A program made the translations under genes and the position numbers. The notes beneath the pieces were generated by a model. That model made no database searches and was not told the DNA's origin. It saw only the letters and a program-made list of their open reading frames with translations. Positions 9,155 to 16,900 of a DNA stretch of 64,000 nucleotides are shown here, piece after piece. Location: positions 1 through 64,000 of the forward strand of contig JAJZQG010000005.1 in the NCBI GenBank assembly GCA_021847645.1, in the 5' to 3' direction. This stretch comes from Myxococcales bacterium. Its GTDB lineage: Bacteria > Myxococcota_A > Polyangia > Polyangiales > Polyangiaceae. Numbering within the stretch: the stretch's first letter is position 1; each line of letters opens with the position of its first letter.

Positions 9155-9976
9155 ATGGGCACGACCACGCAATGGGTACGATACGGGGACCAACTCGGGT
9201 ACATGGCGCGGCCCGAGCGGGCGGCCGGCCCCCTGCCGGCCATCCTCGTCATCCAGGAGATCTGGGGCGTCGACGCTCACATCCAGGATGTGACACGTCG
9301 CTTTGCCGCCGCGGGCTATGCAGCGCTCGCGCCCGACCTGTACGCCGAGAAGGGCGTGCGGCCCGCCGCCATCACGCCCGAGCGCGTGGCCGACCTGCAG
9401 CAATTCATGAATGGTCTGCCCCCCGCCGCCTGGACCGACCCGTCCATCCGCGACGCGGAAATCGCCAAGCTGCCCGAACCCCGGCGCTCGAGCGTGCGAG
9501 AGACTCTTGGGACGCTGTTCGCCGGACTGGGCAAGGGCCCTGCGTGGGTGCAGGGATTCGTCGGCCCATTGCTGGCCGCCACGCGATACCTTCGTTACGA
9601 ATGCGACGCCACCAAGGGCCAGCCCCTGGCGTGCGTGGGGTTCTGCATGGGGGGCGGCTTGTCGGCCCTGCTGGCATGCCGTGAGCCCGAGCTGTCGGCT
9701 GCGGTCGTATTCTACGGAAGCACTCCCCCCGAGGCGGAGATTCCCAACATCAAGTGTCCGGTGTTGGGCCTGTACGGCGGGTTGGATCAGCGCATCAACG
9801 CGGGCATTCCCGCGTTCGAAGCGGTCATGAAGCAGGCTGGCAAGCGCTACGAGCGTCACATCTATGACGGCGCCGCCCACTCCTTCTTCAACGACACCCG
9901 GCCGAGCTACAACGTTGCTGCTGCGCGCGACGCTTTCGCGCGCACGCTGGAGCTGTTCCGGCAGACCCTGACTTGA
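9155..9976 (+). CDS. Dienelactone hydrolase family protein
   Basis: A 273-residue alpha/beta hydrolase. 'ILVIQEIWGVDAHIQDVTRR' is the diagnostic N-terminal motif of the dienelactone hydrolase family. The catalytic triad is visible as Cys164 in 'GFCMGGG', Asp211 in 'GGLDQR' and His242 in 'GAAHSFFND'. An insertion of about 45 residues between the second and nucleophile strands (9430-9600) is longer than in the classic ClcD enzyme. The family hydrolyses dienelactones in chloroaromatic degradation and a range of other esters; no aromatic-degradation genes are nearby, so the substrate is open. Its TGA overlaps the possible TTG start of the next gene (TTGA). Confidence 0.9.
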   Translation: MGTTTQWVRYGDQLGYMARPERAAGPLPAILVIQEIWGVDAHIQDVTRRFAAAGYAALAPDLYAEKGVRPAAITPERVADLQQFMNGLPPAAWTDPSIRDAEIAKLPEPRRSSVRETLGTLFAGLGKGPAWVQGFVGPLLAATRYLRYECDATKGQPLACVGFCMGGGLSALLACREPELSAAVVFYGSTPPEAEIPNIKCPVLGLYGGLDQRINAGIPAFEAVMKQAGKRYERHIYDGAAHSFFNDTRPSYNVAAARDAFARTLELFRQTLT

Positions 9977-11268
9977 CCTCGCCAGACTCCCATGCAGGCG
10001 ACATGCTGATCATGGCCAAGCCGGCAGGCCCGCAGTGCAACCTGGACTGCCGCTACTGCTACTACAAGCGCAAGGAGGCGCTCTTCGCGGCCGACGTGCC
10101 GCGGCGGATGCCGGACGACCTGCTCGAGCGATTCGTCGCCCAACGCCTCGAGGCGTCGGCTGGGCCGATGACGCACTTCGAGTGGCATGGCGGCGAGCCC
10201 ACCCTGGTCGGGCTCGCGTACTTCCGCAGGATCGTCGAGCTCCAGCGCGCCCATCGGCCGCCCGGACGCACCATCACCAACGGGATCCAGACCAACGGCA
10301 CTCTTATCGACGAGTCCTGGGCGCGATTCCTGGCCGACGAGGGCTTCTCCGTGGGTTTGAGCCTCGACGGCCCCGCGGACGTGCACGACCGGTATCGCCT
10401 CACGCACCAAGATCGGCCGAGCCACGAGCGGGTGGTGAACGCGTGGCGACTGTTGCAGCGGTATGACGTCCACACCGATGTGCTGTGCGTGGTACATGCG
10501 GCCAACGTGGGCCGACCGCTGCCGGTCTACCGCTTCTTCCGCGAGTTGGGCGTGCGCTATCTGCAATTCCTGCCGCTCGTGGAGCCGGCCGGCGCGGGCG
10601 CAACGGTCAGCCCCCGCACGGCCAGCCCGCGCGACATCGGGACGTTCCTGTGCACCGTCTTCGACGAGTGGCTCCGGCACGACCTCGGGCACGTGGTGGT
10701 GCAGACCTTCGACGAGGCCTTTCGCGCGGCCTGCGGCATGCCTCACGTCCTGTGCATCTTCCGCGAGACCTGCGGCGACGTGCTCGTGCTCGAGCACGAC
10801 GGCGGCCTGTATGCGTGTGACCATTTCGTCGATCCGGCGCACCGCGTGGGAACGCTGCGGGACAGCCACCTGGCGGAGGTGTTGTCCAATCCGGCGCTGG
10901 AGCGGTTCGGCCGCCTCAAGCGTGACTCGCTTCCGCGCAGCTGCCGCGAGTGCGACGTGCTGGCCTGGTGTCATGGGGGTTGTCCCAAGGATCGCATCGC
11001 CACGAGCGCCGCCGGCGAGCCCGGGCTCAACTACCTGTGCCCGGCGTTCCAGCGATTCTTCCGGCATGCGCGTCCGGTGCTGGAGCGTCTGGCCGTGCAC
11101 CTGCGGGCGGGTCGGGCGCTGGGTGACTTCCCTGCCCTGCCCGGCGCAGCGCGCGCGCCCGCGACGCCCAGGCCCGGTCCCAACTCGCCATGCCCCTGCG
11201 GCAGCGGACGAAAGTACAAGAAGTGCTGCATGCCGACGGCCCGCAGCTCCGGGGGCTCGACGGGGTAG
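9973..11268 (+). CDS. Radical SAM/SPASM sulfatase-maturase-like enzyme with C-terminal SEC-C motif
   Basis: A 431-residue protein like anaerobic sulfatase-maturating enzymes. 'KPAGPQCNLDCRYCYY' carries the radical SAM C-x3-C-x2-C cluster (Cys22, 26, 29 from the TTG start). The 'EWHGGEPTL' and 'IQTNGTLID' motifs follow. The SPASM region has Cys in 'CIFRETCGD', 'YACDHFVDP' and 'SCRECDVLAWCHGGCPKDR', ligands for two auxiliary [4Fe-4S] clusters. The last 25 residues add a SEC-C zinc motif ('CPCGSGRKYKKCC'). The family converts an active-site Cys or Ser of sulfatases to formylglycine. No sulfatase is in the window, so the target is unknown. The start may be TTG 9973, overlapping the previous stop, or ATG 10003, which better matches family length. 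Confidence 0.88.
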   Translation: MTSPDSHAGDMLIMAKPAGPQCNLDCRYCYYKRKEALFAADVPRRMPDDLLERFVAQRLEASAGPMTHFEWHGGEPTLVGLAYFRRIVELQRAHRPPGRTITNGIQTNGTLIDESWARFLADEGFSVGLSLDGPADVHDRYRLTHQDRPSHERVVNAWRLLQRYDVHTDVLCVVHAANVGRPLPVYRFFRELGVRYLQFLPLVEPAGAGATVSPRTASPRDIGTFLCTVFDEWLRHDLGHVVVQTFDEAFRAACGMPHVLCIFRETCGDVLVLEHDGGLYACDHFVDPAHRVGTLRDSHLAEVLSNPALERFGRLKRDSLPRSCRECDVLAWCHGGCPKDRIATSAAGEPGLNYLCPAFQRFFRHARPVLERLAVHLRAGRALGDFPALPGAARAPATPRPGPNSPCPCGSGRKYKKCCMPTARSSGGSTG

Positions 11269-11480
11269 ATTCACGCCCGCACGGCTCGCCGCCGTCCAAG
11301 CCTTCCCCCGCTTCCTGCGCGTCATTCGGTGCACGACAGCAGCGACACCCGTGCTTTCCGCGCAGCGGTTCTCGAGCAAGGCCCTCACCCGCTCTTCGTC
11401 GCGCTCGTAGAGCCACGTCGGTTCGAGGGCAGCAGGCCTTGTTGGGCAATCTCGGCTCGTGCGCGCTTGCAGAGCCCCGA

Positions 11481-12406
11481 CTACATTCGCATGCCCAGCA
11501 CCGCCGTGAGGCGAAGCCGGTCGGTTCGATCGGTGACGCCAAGCAGACCGCTCACCGCAAGGAGCAATCCGTCGGGCCACGCGCTCGCCCAGACCGCCGA
11601 GGCCACCCCGAAAGCCGTCTTGTAGCTCTCCTCGCCCTGCTGGTCCGCGGCGATCTTGGTCTCCGCGCCCAATGCCACATAGTCCCTCACCGCGAAGTAG
11701 CTCAGTGCAGCGGACGCCCCGATCTCGCGGTCGGTCTCCATGGGCTCGCCTGGCCGCGCCCGGTTGAGGTTCTGCTCCACGAACGGGTTGAGCACTCCGT
11801 GCAGCCGCCGCGAGAAGAGCTCTCCGCCAGCAGCAGCCGCGCCTCACCGCGCGCCGGCCCCCCGTTGATCTGCTTGCGCTCGAGGTACAATACCGGGTTG
11901 GCGAAAATCTGGCCGTCGTGATCCGGCAGCGCGAATCGCCCCTCGATCGCGGCTCCTGCCCAGTGATACCCGTCGCCATCCTTGGCGTAATTGAAATACA
12001 CATCGAGCTGGATCCGCTTCACTACGCCAACCGAATACTCCGCCTGCCACAGGTGCTCGTTCTCGCCGGCGGTGCCGTTGAGCCCGAAGCAGCCCGTATA
12101 CCAAAGCTCCAGCGCCTGCGTGCCAGGGTCGTGCAGCCACACGCGGCTGGTGATGAATGTCCTCGACTGGGTCCATCGCGGCGAGCCCACGACCTGAACC
12201 TCGATGGGCTGCTGTTCGGGCTGCTGGCCCAATGGCATCGTGGCGGCCGCGCTCTCCTGCTGGGCGAGCGCCACGCCCGGCGGGCTCAGCACGAGCGCAG
12301 CGACGACGGGAACGCCGAACAGAACCCGACGCGGGTGACAGCGGGCTCCGGCTCGATTGGAGTGTGGCACGTGCACCCGATAGCGATATGCGCATGAGTC
12401 GAGCAT
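11481..12406 (-). pseudogene. Frameshifted secreted/outer-membrane protein
   Basis: Two minus-strand frames together make one protein of about 305 residues. The first (12406 to about 11820) has a signal peptide ending 'ALVLSPPGVALAQQ' and beta-rich sequence ('FITSRVWLHDPGT', 'IQLDVYFNYAKDGDGYHWAG'). The second (about 11819 to 11481) continues with 'ELFSRRLHGVLNPFVEQNL' and ends 'LRLTAVLGMRM'. The junction 'gcg gag ag ctc ttc' near 11820-11821 looks like one G missing from an original GAG-GAG. Alternating polar and hydrophobic stretches suggest an outer-membrane beta-barrel, but I do not recognise the family. It is the last gene after the ECF sigma/anti-sigma pair (95-base gap), so it may be a target or sensor of that system. 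Gene decay or sequence error are both possible. Confidence 0.6.
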
Positions 12407-12501
12407 CCCATCGGCGCGACGGCTGCCGTCAACGTTCGCGCGTCGCGCGACAGGTGTTCGAGCGGCACGCGTTCACGAGGGCGACGAGCCGCCACGCCGC
12501 C

Positions 12502-12894
12502 TCACCGCGTGAGCGGGTGCTGCCACGCTCCCGCGTCCCTCGCACCGTGCGGCAATCGTCCCGCACTCGCGTTCAACTCGCCCACGGCGAATACCGCGGC
12601 CAACACCGCAGCGCTCGCGAAAGCGAACGCCAACGGCCGTTCCCACCAGGACCACGGGCGCGGCGGCTCCCGGCCGGTCACCTGCCGGACCACGGCCGAT
12701 CTGAGACGCGCACGGGCTGCCGGCGACGGACGCTCCACCGAGGCCGCCGTCTCGATCTCCGCCTTGACCGAGAAGTACTCACGCAAGCACGGCGAGCATA
12801 CGAGTAGGTGATTCGACACTTCTGTTCTCGCATGCTCGTCCATGACTCCAAAGTGGAATGAAACCAATTCGGGACGAACTCGATCGCAGCTCAT
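12502..12894 (-). CDS. Anti-sigma factor with zinc-binding motif
   Basis: A 130-residue membrane anti-sigma factor. The N-terminal cytosolic domain has the ZAS motif H-x3-C-x2-C (His29, Cys33, Cys36 in 'NHLLVCSPC'). A single transmembrane helix spans about 88-107 ('PLAFAFASAAVLAAVFAV'), leaving a short C-terminal tail outside. The family holds its cognate ECF sigma factor inactive until an envelope or redox signal arrives. Its ATG overlaps the TGA of the sigma gene (ATGA, 12891-12894), so the two are translationally coupled and stoichiometric. The longer upstream frame is out of phase with the sigma gene and was not used. Confidence 0.85.
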   Translation of the reverse strand: MSCDRVRPELVSFHFGVMDEHARTEVSNHLLVCSPCLREYFSVKAEIETAASVERPSPAARARLRSAVVRQVTGREPPRPWSWWERPLAFAFASAAVLAAVFAVGELNASAGRLPHGARDAGAWQHPLTR

Positions 12895-13421
12895 CGCGAC
12901 ATCTCCTCGCGCAGAAGGCTGACCATCTGGTGCATGCGGGATTTGACCGTGCCCACGGGAATCGCGAACAGCTGTGCCAGCTCCTCGTAGGACATGCCGC
13001 CGGCGCGCAGGTGGTAGAGCTCCGCCAGCGCGGTCGGCAAGCGGGACACTGCGCGTTCGAGCGCCGCCGCCGACTCCCGCGTCTCGAGAGCTTGCTCCGG
13101 ATGCCCTTCGGCCCGCACCGCCTCGCGCGCAACCTGCTCGACGGCGCGCGCCGCACGCCGTCGCGACCGCAGCCGGTTGAGGCACAAGTGCCTCGTCACC
13201 GTGTAGAGCCAGGCGCGGAAGCTGCCGGTGGAGCGCCCGCCGCCACGCTCCCGAAGCACCGCCAGAAACGCCTCGTGCAGAATGTCCTCCGCCTCCTGCC
13301 GATCCCCCACGTGCCGCACGATGAACCCGAACAGGTGCGCCTCGTGACGGGCATAGAGCACGTCGAAGGCGCCGATGTCGCCCCGCAGGAGCCGCTCGTA
13401 CAACGCCTCGTCCGACGCCAT
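12891..13421 (-). CDS. ECF-type RNA polymerase sigma factor
   Basis: A 176-residue sigma-70 family factor of extracytoplasmic-function type, with only regions 2 and 4. Region 2 includes 'FDVLYARHEAHLFGFIVRHVGDRQEAEDILHEAFLAV' and the DNA-melting segment 'FRAWLYTVTRHLCLNRLR'. Region 4 is the helix-turn-helix 'YEELAQLFAIPVGTVKSRMHQMVSLL'. It directs RNA polymerase to a small regulon when released by the adjacent anti-sigma factor. Fourteen bases separate it from the upstream ExbB/MotA-like gene, so all are probably one operon. Autoregulation is likely; see the inverted repeat at 13857-13879. Confidence 0.92.
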   Translation of the reverse strand: MASDEALYERLLRGDIGAFDVLYARHEAHLFGFIVRHVGDRQEAEDILHEAFLAVLRERGGGRSTGSFRAWLYTVTRHLCLNRLRSRRRAARAVEQVAREAVRAEGHPEQALETRESAAALERAVSRLPTALAELYHLRAGGMSYEELAQLFAIPVGTVKSRMHQMVSLLREEMSR

Positions 13422-13435
13422 GGCTCCTCGAACGC

Positions 13436-13807
13436 CTACAGGGCACGCCCGCTACCGGCCCCGGCAGCGCGGAGACGAAGCGACGCGAGCGCCGCGATGA
13501 GCCCGGCCAGAACCACGATGATGAGCGCGAGCACCAGGTTGGCCAGGGACTCCGCGCAGCCCAACGTGGCAATCTCGAGCTGCTCGGCCTTCGGGACCTG
13601 GGACAGGTAGTGGAACGAGTTCACGACGCCCACCGCCGTCCCCAGCAGCCCGCTGGCGAACGTCACCACACCCAGGCTCGCCACCAACATCGTCCGCCGC
13701 GGCTCCGGCCGCAGAACCAGCAATACCGCCGCAGCAACCAGCAGGAAGCCGAATCCGGTCGTCGGGTACATGCCCCATCCGCCGTCCTGGAAGAATGTCG
13801 CCCACAT
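13436..13807 (-). CDS. MotA/TolQ/ExbB-like small membrane protein
   Basis: A 123-residue protein with three hydrophobic helices. It starts 'FFQDGGWGMYPTTGFGFLL', like the first helix of ExbB/TolQ/MotA channel subunits. It also has 'GLLGTAVGVVNSF' and 'GCAESLANLVLALIIVVLAGLIAAL', which match the conserved 'GLLGTVxGm...' and 'a..al.tt..GL.vAi' segments. The periplasmic and cytoplasmic domains of full-length ExbB are missing, and no ExbD partner is present. ATG 13807 is preceded by AAAGGTG at a good distance; the frame runs upstream to 13939 without family resemblance. It heads the sigma/anti-sigma operon and may supply or sense the envelope signal, which is inference. Confidence 0.65.
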   Translation of the reverse strand: MWATFFQDGGWGMYPTTGFGFLLVAAAVLLVLRPEPRRTMLVASLGVVTFASGLLGTAVGVVNSFHYLSQVPKAEQLEIATLGCAESLANLVLALIIVVLAGLIAALASLRLRAAGAGSGRAL

Positions 13808-13856
13808 GGCTCGCACCTTTCTGTGAGAGGGCTTGCTCAGCCTCGATGCGGTTAAG

Positions 13857-13879
13857 GAACCGTTCGGTGCCGAAGGTTC
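13857..13879. promoter_or_regulatory. Imperfect inverted repeat upstream of the ECF operon
   Basis: GAACC-G-TTCGG-TG-CCGAA-GGTTC forms two 5-bp inverted arms with one unpaired base. It is about 50 bases before the ExbB-like ATG, on the promoter side of the sigma operon. On the minus strand it contains TGAACCTT, which resembles ECF -35 elements. It could be an autoregulated promoter or a repressor site. Evidence is positional. Confidence 0.35.
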
Positions 13880-13969
13880 ACCGAAATCTGTGCGGCGGGT
13901 CGGGGGAGCCGAAAACGGAGACGATGGGGGTGAGGGCAAGGGCCGGACGCGTGACGGCGCGCGGCGAGA

Positions 13970-16900
13970 TCAGGCGAGACCGAGACGCATGGACAATTCC
14001 TGGAATTCGTCGGAGGCGACGAACACGATGAGCTCGCGCGCCTCGGCGTTCCGTCCGATCCAGGTGGTGCGGTCCTTGGCGGCCGTGGGCGGCCCCGAGG
14101 GGTGTCCGCCGGCCCAGGCGATGCCGTGGATGGCAATGTTGATCGAGCCGGTGGCCAGCAGCGCGACACGGTCTCCCCAACCGTTGACCGCGACGTTGAG
14201 CGTCGAGGCGCGGTTGTCCAGCGAGCGGCTGAGCTCGAGCGCCAGGGCGGCCACGCTCGGGTCGAGGCCCGCGGGCTTGTGCTGCGCAAACCGTCCCACG
14301 GCCTCTTCGAAGCGCTTGGGGTCGACGCCCGAAGGCGTGTACGACGGGACCAGGGACTTGACGAACGCGGCCACCATCGGGAGCAGGTCGATCGGTGCGG
14401 TGCGGGAGAGCACGCAAGCGTGTGTCTGCACGACCTTGAGCGCGCGCAGCACGAGGAAGTTGCGTACTCCGGCTTCCGTGGAGTTGAGCAGCGACGCGCC
14501 CATCACGAGGCGCGGCGGCGAAGAGGAGATGGGAACGCAGGTGGGGCCGAGCGCGGGCGATACGAGCACTTCGATCCCCGGCACGCCGATGGCCGCCGCC
14601 GTCGACACGATCGCCTGCTGCAGCTCGGCCGCGGTAGGCGGCAACGGCCCGGCGCGCAGCGCGCTCATGTCCATCGGATAGGCTTCGTCGAGCGCGTGGC
14701 CGGCACGGCTCAGCAGCGCCCGGAACGAAGCATCGAGCAGCTCGGGCGCGATGAGGTCGTCGAGGGCAGGATCGAACGCACGGGGTCCGACCGCCCCGAT
14801 TTCAACCGTCTCGCCTTCCAGGGCGGCGAGCGCTGCGCGCGCAGCCTTGGCCGACGCTTCGTTGCCGCGCACGGCGGCGACGGTTTCGATGACCGCGAAC
14901 AGATCCCGGTTGAACCGTCCCGTGCGCAAGGCGCGTCGGGCGTCGTTCGAGGCGCGATCGAGCAGCAGCTTGAGCGCCGGCGCCTGGCCTTGGCGCTTGT
15001 GGAACTCGGCGAGGGCGCGCAGCGCATCCACACTCGAAGGCGCTTGCTTGTAGAGCTTCTCGAGCATCTGCTCGGCCTTCTTGACGTCGCCCTCGACCTG
15101 CTCGTGGATCAAGGCGAGCTGTATCGTGCGCGTACGCTTGTCCTCGGGCGTGGTGGCCTGCTCGAGCAGCGAGGTGCAAAGCTCCACGGCTTTTTGCGCG
15201 TCGCCCGTCTCGCGGAACACGTCGACTAGGCGCCCCTGCGCCGCCAGATCGTCGGGCTTGCGCTTGAGCACCTCGCGCAACGCTGCCTCCGCGCGCTCGA
15301 CGTCCGGCTCGTGGTCCAGGTAGATCGACGCAAGCTTGCGGTAGATGTCGGTCTGCTGATCGACGTCCTGCACGAGGCGGCCGAGACGGATGAGAGACTG
15401 CTCGGCCGAGTACCAGTCCTGCTCGGCGAAGCAAAGCTCGGAGTACGCTTGGAGCGCAGGCACGTGGTCCGCGTTGGCGTCCAGGGCCGCGGACAGCGCC
15501 TCCTTGGCGGCGACGGTCTCGCCGACTTCGGCCAGGACCTTGCCCCGGAGCACCTGCATGTCCACGCGCTCGGCAGGATCTTCGATGACGTCGAGGCGAC
15601 GCTCGAGCAGCAGCGCGAGCTCGTTGGTGTCGTTGGCCTCCGTGTAGATCGCCTGCAGACGGTGGAACACGTCGGCGTAGGTGATGTCGAGGTTGCTCGC
15701 CTGCTCGAGGGCATGACGCCCCTTCTGCACGTCCTTGACCTCGTCGAGCCACAACGTGGCGGCCCTGTACCACATCGCGAGCTGGTGCTCGGTCACGTGG
15801 CTCTTGGCCGCGAGCTCCTCGCACTCCTCGGCCGCACCCGCGGCGTTGGCGGCCTTGGCCAGCAGCTCGACCAGCTGCCGGTGCGCATGGAACAGGCTCG
15901 GCTCCCGCGCCAACGCCATCTGCAGGTTTTGCACGGCGTCGTCGAGCTGCCCCAGCTGACCCAAAGCGTCCGCGGTCAACGCGAGCAGTGCCGCGCTCTC
16001 AGCCTCCCGATCGCAACGCACCGCCAACGCGCTCGCGAAGTCCACCACGCCTTGCGCATCGGCGGTGTGGCGCGCATGTGCCAGCGCCGACCGAAGCGCC
16101 CACAGCGACGGCTTCGAGAGCCTCGCCGCCTTGTCGCAAAGCTCACGTGTGCTGGCCCAGGACGACTCGCGCAGACGCACACGCGTGGCGAGCACCGCAT
16201 GAGCGTCGACCTCCGCGCCTGCCAACGCGCGGGTCAACTCGGCTGCAATCGGCTCGAGATCGTCGTCGCGTCCCTCGCCGAGGAAGGCGTGCTCCAGACG
16301 CCGCAGGCTCGGCAGGTGTGACGGCGTCTCTTCCAGGATCGCCCTGTGCCACAGCAGCGCGCTCGCCAGGTCGCCACGTCCCCGCTCGTCGAGCTCGGCC
16401 AGCCGCTCCTGGGCTTCGCGACGCTGCACGTCGTTGCCGTCCTCTGCGCGTGCCTGCTGCATCAGGATGTCGGTCAGGTTCGACGTGCCGGCGCCGGCCA
16501 GCTCGCAGCGCTCCACGCAGCGCTGGGCCAACGCACTGGCGCCGGTCTCGAGGGCCATGGCAGCCGCCTTGGCGGCCTCGTCCAACTGTCCCAATCGCTC
16601 CAGCTCCAAGGCCGCTTCCACCAGGAACCTGGCTCGATCCTTGGGCTCGAACTCGGCAGCGTGCTGCATGCGCCACGCCACCCAGTCGTCGGCACGCTCG
16701 GCCGAGAAGCGCTCGTACAGCGCCCGGAGCGCCGCGTCCTTGGGCCGCGCGCTCGACGCTCTCGCCAGCAACGTACCGGCCAACGCCGCGTCGCGCTCGA
16801 CCATCAGCATCGCTTCGCGACACAGGTCGTAGGCGACCTCGACCGGATCCTGGGAGGCATCACGACGCATGCGCACCCACTCGAGCACGCCGTCGACATC

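Noticed and set aside
11320-11458. Minus-strand stretch reading like protein ('PTWLYERDEERVRALLENRC')
   Set aside because: No start codon or ribosome site nearby, and neither end extends into a recognisable domain; could be a remnant, but not supportable.
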